Shown here piece by piece: positions 50,574 through 59,164 of a stretch of 64,000 nucleotides of DNA. The notes below the pieces were generated by a model. That model was not told where the DNA came from and ran no database searches. It was given only the letters and a program-made list of their open reading frames with translations. The stretch comes from Pseudoclavibacter sp. AY1H1 (GTDB taxonomy: Bacteria; Actinomycetota; Actinomycetes; Actinomycetales; Microbacteriaceae): contig NZ_PSXX01000014.1 in assembly GCF_002931055.1 (NCBI RefSeq), positions 40,884 to 104,883 of the forward strand. The letters run 5' to 3'. Each line of letters opens with the position of its first letter. The stretch's first letter is position 1. Made by a program: the position numbers and the translations under genes.

Positions 50574-51380
50574 TCAGCTGCTTCGGGGTCCGCGGCCGCT
50601 GAACGTCGAGCCGTACTGGTGCGGCGCTGGAACGGAGGTTTCTGGATCAGACGCTGCGGCAGGCGCTGGCGCAGGAGGGGCAAGGTCAGGCGCGGCAGGT
50701 CGTTGAGCAGACTCGACCGGAGCTGGCGGAGCTGGCGCGTACCGAGGCGGGGCTGGAGGAGCCTGCGCCCCTCGGTCCTGCGCCCCTCGAGCCTGCGCCC
50801 CTAGGTCCTGTGCCCCTCCGCCATGGGCCGTGAGCCCCGGAACTCCAGACTCCGCGACGCCGGGCGCGCGCACCGCAAACCCCTGTCCTGCAGCTCCCTC
50901 TCTTGCAGCTCCCTGTCCTCCAGACCACGGAGCTCCGGGCACCGGCGCTCCAGGCCCGCGCACCCCAGACTCCGGCACCGCAGACTCCGGCACACCAGAC
51001 CCCGGCAACCCAGACCCCGGGGTTCCAGACGCGCGCTGCACTGAAGCCGACAGCCAGGCGGCCTGCCGTTCGGCAGGGCGCGGCGCCGCCGCCCAGGGCG
51101 ATGGCTTCGCGGGTGCGCCGCTCGGGGCATCCGGTACCGCTTGCTGCACAGAGAGCCCAAGGAGGGAGATGCCGCCGCTCGTGTCGGTGTCCTCGTGCAG
51201 GCCTGCGATGCCCGCATCGACGGCCCTGCGGCGCTCAGCCTTCCGGAGGTCCGACGCGGCCTTCGCCTTCTTCGCCCGGTGTCGCTGCATGAAGATCGCG
51301 ACGAGCAGGCCGAGGCCGAGCACGAGCACGACGAGCAGCGCGAACGCGACGATGGTGAAGATCTGGTTGGTGCCGCCCAT
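50574..51380 (-). CDS. Single-pass membrane protein with Pro/Ala/Gly repeat tail
   Basis: In the 268-aa protein, one N-terminal helix (FTIVAFALLVVLVLGLGLLV) is followed by a basic stretch (QRHRAKKAKAASDLRKAERR). The long disordered tail is built of imperfect pentapeptides such as GSGVPES, AVPES, GVRGPGAP and GAQDRGAQA. The DNA shows matching ~15-bp repeats (cagactccggcac; cctgcgcccct). No family is recognised; a cytoplasmic scaffold or envelope-linked protein is possible. It lies 16 bp upstream of the SDR gene on the same strand, where it ends the transcript. Confidence 0.65.
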   Translation of the reverse strand: MGGTNQIFTIVAFALLVVLVLGLGLLVAIFMQRHRAKKAKAASDLRKAERRRAVDAGIAGLHEDTDTSGGISLLGLSVQQAVPDAPSGAPAKPSPWAAAPRPAERQAAWLSASVQRASGTPGSGLPGSGVPESAVPESGVRGPGAPVPGAPWSGGQGAAREGAAGQGFAVRAPGVAESGVPGLTAHGGGAQDLGAQARGAQDRGAQAPPAPPRYAPAPPAPVESAQRPAAPDLAPPAPAPAAASDPETSVPAPHQYGSTFSGRGPRSS

Positions 51381-51396
51381 GGTCTGGTCCGCGTCC

Positions 51397-52131
51397 TCAG
51401 CGCATCGGGCGGATCTTGAGCTCGTCGACCGCCCCGCCAGCTGGAGTGTCGACGGCGAGGCGCACAGCTTGGGCGACGGCCTGGGGGGTCAGGTAGCGCT
51501 CCCGCTCGTAGCTGCCGTGCTCGAGCTGGCGCAGCTCCCGCTGCATGTCAGTGTCGACGCGCCCCGGGTGGATGCTCGACACGCGGACGCCGTGTTCGCG
51601 TTCCTCCTCGCGGAGCGCGTCCGTCAGCGCGCGCAGCGCGAACTTCGTGCCGCTGTAGACGCTCGTGCCCGCGCCGCTCGCGTAGCCGGAGCCTGAGTTG
51701 ATCATGACGATCGTGCCCTCGCTCGAGCGGATGAGCGGCAGCAGGAGGCGGGTGAGGTCGGCGACCGCGAACACGTTGAGTTCGAAGGCGCGGCGGAAGC
51801 GCTCGCGTGAGCTCTCGGCGATCGCGTCGTGCCCGCCGAGCACGGCCGCCGAGTGCACGAGCACGTCGAGACGGCGGATGCTGCGGGTCGCCTCGGCAAG
51901 TTGACGCTCGTCGTAGAGGTCGGCAACGAACGGTGTGGCTCCGGGAATGCGCGCCGCGGCTTCGGCAACCGCGCGCGGCTCCCTGCCGCCGACCAGGACG
52001 TGGTGGGTGCGACCGAGCTCTTGCGCGATGGCCTCGCCGATGCCGCGCGTTGCGCCCGTGACGAGGGCAACAGGTCGCTGGGAGTCGCCTTCGGACCCAG
52101 CGGGTGAGCCGGTCTGGCCTACTTCAGTCAT
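51397..52131 (-). CDS. Short-chain dehydrogenase/reductase
   Basis: The 244-aa SDR has TGATRGIGEAIAQELG (cofactor loop), the catalytic serine in VMINSGSGYASG and YSGTKFALRAL (YxxxK). The end of the Rossmann core, VSSIHPGRVDTDMQRELR, is typical. The substrate is unknown. ATG 52131 starts just before the fold. It lies upstream of the repeat-tail membrane protein (16-bp gap), suggesting co-transcription. Confidence 0.9.
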   Translation of the reverse strand: MTEVGQTGSPAGSEGDSQRPVALVTGATRGIGEAIAQELGRTHHVLVGGREPRAVAEAAARIPGATPFVADLYDERQLAEATRSIRRLDVLVHSAAVLGGHDAIAESSRERFRRAFELNVFAVADLTRLLLPLIRSSEGTIVMINSGSGYASGAGTSVYSGTKFALRALTDALREEEREHGVRVSSIHPGRVDTDMQRELRQLEHGSYERERYLTPQAVAQAVRLAVDTPAGGAVDELKIRPMR

Positions 52132-52240
52132 GGATGTTCCCCCGGGGGTGTGCGGCGTGTGACCGCGGGCAGCCGCGGCTCCCACATTCTGCCACCGTCA
52201 TGCCAGGCGCTCCCTCTGAGTCCGCGCACGAGGAGAGGAG

Positions 52241-53095
52241 GTGAGCTTCGTGCTCGGTGCCCCGCCCTGTGGCAGTCTTGAGCGGCAGACCCGCTCGAGA
52301 AAGCTCCAAGTGCCTCCCACCTCCTCGCCCACCGCGCGCCGCTCCGTTCACCGTTCCGGACGCCGTGCGCTCGCGGCCGCGGCGCTCATCGGCGTCGCGG
52401 CTCTGCTCGCGGGATGCACGCCCCTCGCCCCTCCGGCGACGTCGCCCGCAGACGGCAGCACCGCTCCCGAGTCCAGCCAGCTCGTCGACCTCGCCGGCGA
52501 GGTCGAGGCCGCCGCCGAGGGTGACGATCCGGCATCCTTCGCCGCTGATGCCCTCGACGTGCTCGGCAAGCTCGACGTCGCTCCACGCGACGAATGGCAG
52601 GAGTTCGACCGCGAGGGCTCGTTCGGCGAGGGCTGGCAGGACCCGGACAGCAACGGCTGCGACGCTCGCAACGACGCACTGGCCGCATCCATGACCGAGG
52701 TCAACCGCAACCGAGACGGCTGCCGAGTCGACACGGGCGTCTTCGTCGACCCGTACTCGGGGGACGAGATCGACTTCCAGCGGGGTCCCGACACGAGCCC
52801 GCTCGTGCAGATCGACCACGTCGTGGCGCTCGCGAATGCGTGGCGCACTGGCGCGAAGGATCTGTCGTTCGAGGAGCGGGTGGAGCTGTCGAACGACCCC
52901 ATGAACCTGCAGGCGACGGCGGGGTGGGTGAACGACGACAAGAAGAGTCAGGATGCGGCGAACTGGCTGCCACCCCAGGAGTCGTACCGCTGCACCTACG
53001 TTGCACGGCAGATCGTCGTGAAGGCCACCTACCGCCTCTGGGTGACGCAGGCCGAGCACGATGCGATGCGCGACGTGCTTGAGGGCTGCGCGTAA
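52241..53095 (+). CDS. Secreted HNH/DUF1524 nuclease lipoprotein
   Basis: In the 284-aa protein, a basic N-region (RRSVHRSGRRA) and hydrophobic helix end at lipobox LLAGC. A linker leads to a C-terminal DUF1524/GmrSD-type HNH domain with IDHVVALANAWRTGAKDLS, then LSNDPMNLQATAGWVNDDKK. It is probably an extracellular, membrane-anchored endonuclease. Start is GTG 52241, with AGGAG five bases upstream, or GTG 52250, with AGGAGG 8 nt upstream. It is divergent from the SDR gene. Confidence 0.85.
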   Translation: MSFVLGAPPCGSLERQTRSRKLQVPPTSSPTARRSVHRSGRRALAAAALIGVAALLAGCTPLAPPATSPADGSTAPESSQLVDLAGEVEAAAEGDDPASFAADALDVLGKLDVAPRDEWQEFDREGSFGEGWQDPDSNGCDARNDALAASMTEVNRNRDGCRVDTGVFVDPYSGDEIDFQRGPDTSPLVQIDHVVALANAWRTGAKDLSFEERVELSNDPMNLQATAGWVNDDKKSQDAANWLPPQESYRCTYVARQIVVKATYRLWVTQAEHDAMRDVLEGCA

Positions 53096-53156
53096 GCGCG
53101 ACCTCGAGCACGCCGCGCCGGTCGGGTGCGGCCCGCCGGTGCACTGACGTCTCAGC

Positions 53157-54698
53157 TCAGATGACGAGCAGCGTCGACCCGAGGATGAGCAGCACCACGG
53201 CGAGGCCGACCCAGCTGAGCCAGGCCCATCTCTTGGGCTGGAAGCGGAGCGCTGGAGAGCGCAGCACGCCGACCGCGACCGCCGCGAGCGCTGGTGCCAG
53301 AGCGAGCCCGAACACCCAGCCGCCGACGCTCGCCCATGTTCCAGCGAACCAGAGGCTGACGAGGCCCGCGGCGGCGAGCAGCAGCCAGTTCACGATGGGC
53401 AGCGCCGCCTTCGAGCGGAACGCGAAGAGCAGGGCGAGACCCGAGGCGAGCACAGCGAATCCGAACGTCACCCACAGCAGGAGCGAGCCCTGCGCGCCGA
53501 GGTCGGGCACCTCGGCTCCGCTGAGCAGCGACACGGCGATGGGGTCGACGACCTGCTGCGTGTTCCCCAGCACGACGACCGCCTTCTGCGCTTCGCGGTC
53601 GATCATGACGACGGAGGCGAACCCACCGGTTCCGCCGCTGTGCCAGGTGAGCGTCGGATTCGAGTCGGCCGTGGGGTTCGTGACCTGCGTGCTCTGCCAG
53701 ACCCAGCCGATGTCGCTGCCTTCGGCGAACTGAGCAGTCGGCTCGAGCGCCGACGCGCCAGGTGCGGAGCCGTCGAGGTTGGCGGCAGCCCACGCGGCGA
53801 GGTCGTCGATGTCGGTTGTCGTCGAGGATCCGGTCGGCGCGTACCCCTCGCCCCACCAGTGATCGGTCGAAGCGCCGTTGGCGAGGAAGCCTGGGGTGGT
53901 CTCGGCCGGCACCTCGGCCTCGGTCGTGGCGATGCTCGTCGACTGCATGCCGACGGGCCCGAGCACGCGCTCCTCGAGCAGCGACGGGTAGCTCTCGGCG
54001 CCAGACGCGTTGACGAGGGCCGTGCCGAGGAGCGCCACTCCGAGGTTCGAGTAGACGGGGCCCTGCGCGGGGTCGACGGGAGCGGAGGCCGCGTCGGTGA
54101 TCATGGCGTCGCGCGTCTGCGGGCCGTAGGGGTTGCCTCCGGAGAGGGAAGCCGCGAGCGACTCGATGGCGAAGGCGGGGCCGAGGCGTGGGAGGCCTGA
54201 GCTGTGCTGGGCGAGGCTCGCGAGCGTCACCTCGCCGGCCGGAGTTCCCTCGAGCTCGGGGATGTGCGTCGAGAGCGGGTCTTCGGCGCCCACCTCCCCG
54301 CGTTCGATCGCATCGGCGAACAGCGCGGCGGTGAAGGTCTTCGTGACCGAACCCAGCTCGTAGAGCGTCTCGTTGGTAGGAGCCGGCCCGTTGCGGCCAT
54401 CACCCGTCTTGCCCACCCCGGCCCACGTCGTGCTCTCCGGTGTGACCTCGGCGACGACGACGGAGCGGAAGCCGCCGTGCCCGCCCACCGCATCCACGAC
54501 CCTGGCCGCGAGCGCCTCATCGCCGGTGACCTGCGTGCCGAGCGACTGACGCTGCGGGCCGACCACCATGCCGAGCACCACCGCGACGATCCCTGCCACG
54601 AGTGCCGTGATGACGAGGATGCGCTTCGCCGGACCTCGCGGTGCTTCTGCGATCTGCGGCGCCCCGGCAGGGTGCTCCTGCTGACGTTCGTGTGACAT
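53157..54698 (-). CDS. Membrane-anchored serine hydrolase (beta-lactamase/class C PBP family)
   Basis: In the 513-aa protein, an N-terminal helix (RILVITALVAGIVAVVLGMVV) anchors an extracytoplasmic domain. That domain has the SxxK nucleophile SVTK (117-120), YSN in GPVYSNLGVALLG and HSGGTGG. Three or more hydrophobic helices form the C-terminus (~390-513). The family includes D-Ala-D-Ala peptidases, esterases and drug hydrolases; the substrate cannot be read. It is divergent from pdxY. Confidence 0.9.
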   Translation of the reverse strand: MSHERQQEHPAGAPQIAEAPRGPAKRILVITALVAGIVAVVLGMVVGPQRQSLGTQVTGDEALAARVVDAVGGHGGFRSVVVAEVTPESTTWAGVGKTGDGRNGPAPTNETLYELGSVTKTFTAALFADAIERGEVGAEDPLSTHIPELEGTPAGEVTLASLAQHSSGLPRLGPAFAIESLAASLSGGNPYGPQTRDAMITDAASAPVDPAQGPVYSNLGVALLGTALVNASGAESYPSLLEERVLGPVGMQSTSIATTEAEVPAETTPGFLANGASTDHWWGEGYAPTGSSTTTDIDDLAAWAAANLDGSAPGASALEPTAQFAEGSDIGWVWQSTQVTNPTADSNPTLTWHSGGTGGFASVVMIDREAQKAVVVLGNTQQVVDPIAVSLLSGAEVPDLGAQGSLLLWVTFGFAVLASGLALLFAFRSKAALPIVNWLLLAAAGLVSLWFAGTWASVGGWVFGLALAPALAAVAVGVLRSPALRFQPKRWAWLSWVGLAVVLLILGSTLLVI

Positions 54699-54882
54699 TC
54701 GCTTCCCCAGTTCTCGGCCGTGTTCCTGTCCCGTCCTCCAACGCTATGGGCAGCCACCGACACCGGCCTCGGCCGTGGGCGGGAGATGCATCCGCCCCAC
54801 GTGGGAGATGCGGCGAGCAGCCGAACCCGTCGCATGGCGTCGCCCGAGCGCGCTGCAGCGCTCGGCGTGGCAAGATCGGGGG

Positions 54883-55734
54883 ATGAAGATCCTGTCGATC
54901 CAGTCGTCGGTCGCCTACGGGCACGTGGGCAACTCGGCCGCCGTGTTCCCGCTGCAGCGCCTCGGACATGAAGTGTGGCCGGTTTCGACGGTCGTGTTCT
55001 CGAACCACACGGGCTACGGCGCGTGGCGCGGTCCGCTCCTTCCTGCGTCCGATGTGCGCGACGTCATCCTCGGCATCGAGGAGCGCGGCGCGCTCGCCCA
55101 GGTCGACGCGGTGCTGTCTGGCTACCTGGGTGGCGAGGAGATCGTGGATGTCGTCGTCGACGCGGTCAAGCGCACCAAGGAGCTCAACCCGGCGGCGAGC
55201 TACACGTGCGACCCCGTCATGGGCAACGCGAAGTCGGGCTGCTTCGTCGCTCCCGCGATCCCGGAGCTGATCCGTGAGCGGGTCGTGCCGGTCGCCGACA
55301 TCCTCACCCCCAACCAGTTCGAGCTGGGTTTCCTCACGCGCACGACACCCGCGACGATCGAGGAGACCCTCGACTCGGTGCAGCGCGCCCGCGACCTCGG
55401 GCCGCGCACGGTGCTCGTCACGAGCGTCGAGCGACCCGACCGACCTGAGGGCACGATCGAGATGATGGCCGTCGACGATTCGGGGGCGTGGATCGTACAG
55501 ACCCCGTACCTGCCGTTCAAGGCGAACGGCTCCGGCGATGTCACGTCGGCCCTCTTCACGGCGCACTACCGCACGTCGGGCTCGGCAGCCGAGGCACTCT
55601 CCGCGACCGTCTCGAGTGTCTTCGATCTGCTGCAGACCACGCTCGACTCCGGCGAGCGCGAGCTGCAGATCGTCGCGGCTCAGGATGCGTTCGCGAACCC
55701 GCGCATGCAGTTCGAGGTGCGCGAGATTCGCTAG
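54883..55734 (+). CDS. pdxY: Pyridoxal kinase
   Basis: The 283-aa ribokinase-fold kinase starts MKILSIQSSVAYGHVGNSAA. STVVFSNHTGYGAWRGP and CDPVMGNAKSGCFV follow, then the catalytic KANGSGD (~213-219). These are PdxY/PdxK signatures. It phosphorylates pyridoxal to pyridoxal 5'-phosphate in salvage of the cofactor used by the aminotransferases in this window. ATG 54883 starts the conserved fold. A REP-like palindrome follows the stop. Confidence 0.94.
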   Translation: MKILSIQSSVAYGHVGNSAAVFPLQRLGHEVWPVSTVVFSNHTGYGAWRGPLLPASDVRDVILGIEERGALAQVDAVLSGYLGGEEIVDVVVDAVKRTKELNPAASYTCDPVMGNAKSGCFVAPAIPELIRERVVPVADILTPNQFELGFLTRTTPATIEETLDSVQRARDLGPRTVLVTSVERPDRPEGTIEMMAVDDSGAWIVQTPYLPFKANGSGDVTSALFTAHYRTSGSAAEALSATVSSVFDLLQTTLDSGERELQIVAAQDAFANPRMQFEVREIR

Positions 55735-55789
55735 ACAGCTGACGCGCGTCCGGGTACCCGCGCGCGCCCGGGCTGTCCTTCGCGTCCGA

Positions 55790-55841
55790 AGTTGTGGCGA
55801 AGTGCATCCGGTCGACGCCCGGACAGCACTCCGCCACAACT
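55790..55841. repeat. REP-like palindrome, copy 1
   Basis: The arm agttgtggcgaagtgc (55790-55805) pairs with gcactccgccacaact (55826-55841) with one mismatch. An inner tccgg/ccgga stem lies within the loop. The same outer stem occurs at 63782-63829. It sits between the convergent pdxY and amidohydrolase genes. Confidence 0.8.
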
Positions 55842-55881
55842 CTCGAGCCCCGAACCGCCGGGCCGGCCGGCGCCCGCCGTC

Positions 55882-57090
55882 CTAGACGCGCGTCCCGCCC
55901 TGCATGACCCAGTCGAGGCGCGACTCAGCGAGCACGCTCACGTCGTCGAGCGGGTCGGTGGATGCGGCGATCAGGTCGGCGTGTGCGCCCGGCGCGATCA
56001 CGCCGAGCTCACCTTCGCGCTGGAGCAGGCGGGCGGCCGTGGTCGTCGCGCTGCGGATGATGTCGATGACGGGCATGAACTCGGCGCGCACCTCGAACTC
56101 GCGGGCCTGGTGGCGCTGCATGCCGCCGAGCAGGTCGCTGCCGTAGCAGAGGTTGACGCCGCCCTTGTGGGCCTTCTCGAGCGCGACCTTGCCACCTTCG
56201 AGCACGTCGGAGACCTTCACCCAGTTGTCCTGCGGCAGGCCGTGCTCGCGACCTTCCTCCATGAGCGCCCAGTAGGTGACGAGGTTCATGGTGAGGTAGG
56301 CGTCGTGCTCGAGGAAGAGCTCGATCGACTCGTCGTCGAGGAGGTTGCCGTGCTCGATGCCGCGCACGCCTGCCCGGAGGGCGCGGTTGATGGCGCGCGC
56401 CGTGTAGGCGTGTGCGGTCACGTAGCGGTTGGCGGCGGTCGCCTCCTCGACGACGGCCTCGATCTCCTCGACGGAGAACTGCGTGGAGTCGACGCGGTCG
56501 GTGGGCGAGGCGACTCCGCCACCGGCCATGATCTTGATGTGGTGCGCGCCGCGGCGGATCTCGTCTCGGGCGGCGTGCCGGACGGCGGAGATGCCATCCA
56601 CGACCCTGCCGATGTGGGAGCACGTGTACTCGCCGTCATGGCTGTCGCGGCCCCGCGAGCGCGGGTCGCCGTGCCCGCCGGTCTGCGAGAGCGCCTTGCC
56701 GCCGAAGAAGAGCCGTGGGCCTCGCACGAGGCCGTCGACCTGCGCGTCGTGCAGGCCGAAGTCGGCGCCGGCGACGTCGCGCACGGTCGTGAAGCCGCGG
56801 TCGAGCATCTCGCCCATGAGCTTCGCCGCCTGGAGCGCGACGTAGTTCGGCGATTCCTCACCCATCGAGGGCAGGTCTGCCGTGTGGGCGGTGACGTGCA
56901 CGTGGCAGTCGATGAGGCCGGGCAGGAGGTATCGACCGGCTGCGTCGAGCTCCTCGACGCCGTCCTGCGCTGCGATCTGCCCGCCGACCCGTTCGAAGCG
57001 CCCGTCGCGGATCGAGAGGTCGCCCGTGCGGTACTCCCCCGCGTCGACGTCGAGCCACGTGGCGTTGCGGATGATCAGGTTCGAGGTCAT
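55882..57090 (-). CDS. Metal-dependent amidohydrolase
   Basis: The 402-aa enzyme starts MTSNLIIRNATWLDVDAGEY. The HxH metal site is in LLPGLIDCHVHVTAH. Further ligand regions include GAHHIKIMAGGG, TAHAYTARAINRAL and CYGSDLLGG near the end. It belongs to the amidohydrolase superfamily (imidazolonepropionase/prolidase-like branch) and hydrolyses a C-N bond of an unknown small amide or cyclic substrate. It overlaps the GAF-protein gene by ATGA. The MFS gene upstream probably imports its substrate. Confidence 0.92.
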   Translation of the reverse strand: MTSNLIIRNATWLDVDAGEYRTGDLSIRDGRFERVGGQIAAQDGVEELDAAGRYLLPGLIDCHVHVTAHTADLPSMGEESPNYVALQAAKLMGEMLDRGFTTVRDVAGADFGLHDAQVDGLVRGPRLFFGGKALSQTGGHGDPRSRGRDSHDGEYTCSHIGRVVDGISAVRHAARDEIRRGAHHIKIMAGGGVASPTDRVDSTQFSVEEIEAVVEEATAANRYVTAHAYTARAINRALRAGVRGIEHGNLLDDESIELFLEHDAYLTMNLVTYWALMEEGREHGLPQDNWVKVSDVLEGGKVALEKAHKGGVNLCYGSDLLGGMQRHQAREFEVRAEFMPVIDIIRSATTTAARLLQREGELGVIAPGAHADLIAASTDPLDDVSVLAESRLDWVMQGGTRV

Positions 57091-57596
57091 GCGGATGCTC
57101 CCTGCTGCTCGGCGCTCTCCACGCCGGTGTCGATGATCTGCACGGCGCGTTCCTGCGCCGTCGGCGTGTAGGTGCCCTCCGGGGCGCACATGTTGACGGT
57201 GGCGAGCGGGGTGCCGTCCGGGCCCGGGATGGGCACGTTGAGGATGGAGCCGCAGCCGAGGGCCTTGATCGTGCTCGCGTCGTCGAAGATGCGGTCGAGG
57301 TCTGCCGGGGTGGCACCGAGGAACGGCTCCCCCGAGTCGCGGCAGGCGGCGACCCAGTCTGGGGACACCTGCGTCGCGACCTGCTTCGTGCCGCCGACCG
57401 GGTACTCGTCGGCGTGCGACGAGTAGATGCGCTCCATGACGGCCCCGCCCTCGGTGAAGCGAAGGACCGTGAACAGCACGACCCCCACCTCCTGCTCGAT
57501 CGTGTGGTGGATGCTCGCCCAATCCACCGCTTCCAGTGCCACCTCGCTGTTCCGTCCGAGTTCTCCGTTGCGCACTCGTTCTCCATTCGGGGTCAT
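57087..57596 (-). CDS. GAF-domain small-molecule sensor or enzyme
   Basis: In this 169-aa single GAF domain, WASIHHTIEQEVGVVLFTVL forms the first helix and strand. GSILNVPIPGPDGTPLATVN is the hallmark C-terminal half. There is no output domain. ATG 57596 overlaps the MFS stop (ATGA) and its own stop overlaps the amidohydrolase start (ATGA), so all three are translated as a unit. It may bind the transported compound or act as a free-standing modulator. Confidence 0.88.
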   Translation of the reverse strand: MTPNGERVRNGELGRNSEVALEAVDWASIHHTIEQEVGVVLFTVLRFTEGGAVMERIYSSHADEYPVGGTKQVATQVSPDWVAACRDSGEPFLGATPADLDRIFDDASTIKALGCGSILNVPIPGPDGTPLATVNMCAPEGTYTPTAQERAVQIIDTGVESAEQQGASA

Positions 57597-58993
57597 GCGT
57601 TGCTCTCCTTCTTCTCGATTGCCTGCTTGTCCGTGCCCTTGCCGCTTCCCGTGATGTCCTCGAGCGAGCGCCCGGCGGTGCGGACGGCGAAGAGGAGCGT
57701 GCAGGCGACGCCGATGACGAGCACGGTCGTGGTCATGCCGAACACTCCGACGAAGCCCCACTGGGCGGCGAAGGTGCCGATGATGATGGGGGCCGTGATC
57801 GAGCCGATGCGGCCGAACGACGAGCTCATCCCGACGCCGGTCGCGCGCAGCCAGGTCGGGAAGACCTCCGGCGTGTAGGCGTAGACGCCGGCGTAGGTGC
57901 CGTTGAGGAAGAACGAGAGGACGATGCCGGCGACCGTGACCATGATCGGGTCGTTGGCCTGGCTCATCCACAGTGCCGCACCGGCGGAGCCGATGAGGTA
58001 AAGCGCGATCGTGAACTTCCTGTCGAGCTTCTCGTTGAGGTACGCGGCGCTGAAGTAGCCGGGGATCTGTGCGAGGTAGATGTAGAGCGAGTACGTGAAG
58101 CTCGTCGTCACGTCGATGCCGCGGTCGACGAGGAGCGTCGGGATCCAGGTGAAGAAGCCGTAGTAGGAGAACGTGATGACGAACCAGATGAGCCAGGTCG
58201 TCGCCGTGATGCGCCACATGGTGCGGCCCCACAGGAACTTGACGGCCTTGATGAAGCCGAACTTGACGGGCGCTTCCTCTTCTGGCGCGTTCGGGTCGAC
58301 AGCCGGGAGGTCCTTGCCGGTGGATGCACGCACTCGGTCTTCGAAGCTCGCGACCACCGCTTCCGCTTCCGCGTGCCTGCCGACGCTGGCGAGGTAGCGC
58401 GGCGACTCGGGGAGCGAGCGTCGCCACCAGAGCAGCATGACGATGGGCAGGAAGGTGAGGACCTGCGCCCAGCGCCAGCCATCCTCCGACGCGGGGACGA
58501 CGAAGCGCCCGATGAGTGCGGCGGCGACGAACCCGAAGGAGAAGAACCCTGCGAGCGTGCCCACGAACCAGCCGCGTCGGTGCTTGGGCACGAACTCGGA
58601 GAGGAAGGGCGCGATGATGGCGCTCTCGGCTCCGGCTCCCATTCCGGCGAGGATGCGCATGAAGAGGAAGATCTCGAAGTTCCAGGAGAGGGCCGCGACG
58701 AGGGATGCGACCGCGTACAGCACCAGCGACCACATCATGACCTTCTTGCGGCCGATCTTGTCGCCGAGGTAGCCGGCGAGGAGGGCCCCGAAGAGGAACC
58801 CGAAGGGGGCGGCGGAGCCGACGAGGCCGAGCTGCGCGGCCTCGAGGCTGAAGACGTCGCGGACGCTCGGCATGAGGAAGGCGACGATCGCGCCGTCCAT
58901 GCCGTCGAAGGTGTAGCCGAGCCCGCCGATGAGGAGGAGCGCGTAGTGGGGTTTGCTGATCGGCAGGCGATCGAGCCGTGCTGTGAGTGACAA
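57593..58993 (-). CDS. MFS transporter, aromatic-acid/sugar-porter type
   Basis: The protein has about twelve helices and ~466 aa, with LLIGGLGYTFDGMDGAIVAFL in helix 1 and GYLGDKIGRKKVMMW as the loop 2-3 motif. VFPTWLRATGVGMSSSFGRIG lies late in the protein. TTG 58993 is proposed as the start because AGGAG lies 6 nt upstream; ATG 59050 is possible but lacks a ribosome site and adds 19 atypical residues. It is the first gene of the operon with the GAF and amidohydrolase genes, divergent from an RpiR regulator. Confidence 0.9.
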   Translation of the reverse strand: MSLTARLDRLPISKPHYALLLIGGLGYTFDGMDGAIVAFLMPSVRDVFSLEAAQLGLVGSAAPFGFLFGALLAGYLGDKIGRKKVMMWSLVLYAVASLVAALSWNFEIFLFMRILAGMGAGAESAIIAPFLSEFVPKHRRGWFVGTLAGFFSFGFVAAALIGRFVVPASEDGWRWAQVLTFLPIVMLLWWRRSLPESPRYLASVGRHAEAEAVVASFEDRVRASTGKDLPAVDPNAPEEEAPVKFGFIKAVKFLWGRTMWRITATTWLIWFVITFSYYGFFTWIPTLLVDRGIDVTTSFTYSLYIYLAQIPGYFSAAYLNEKLDRKFTIALYLIGSAGAALWMSQANDPIMVTVAGIVLSFFLNGTYAGVYAYTPEVFPTWLRATGVGMSSSFGRIGSITAPIIIGTFAAQWGFVGVFGMTTTVLVIGVACTLLFAVRTAGRSLEDITGSGKGTDKQAIEKKESNA

Positions 58994-59056
58994 CGGGGTC
59001 TCCTGAGGGATCGGAACGTCGGTGTTCGAGAAAGCATGATCCAGCCGCATCCATCA

Positions 59057-59072
59057 TGCAACAGAGATTGCA
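59057..59072. promoter_or_regulatory. Candidate RpiR operator
   Basis: TGCAA-CAGAGA-TTGCA is an inverted repeat with 6-bp spacing in the divergent gap between the MFS operon and the RpiR-type gene. A related aatctcttgcag follows at about 59090-59101. Binding is inferred from position. Confidence 0.4.
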
Positions 59073-59164
59073 GAAATGTAACCCGCGCGAAATCTCTTGC
59101 AGGATTGTCCGGGGAACCGAACCGCGGCACGCGACCCCCAGCGGATCCGTGCTGAAATGAACAC

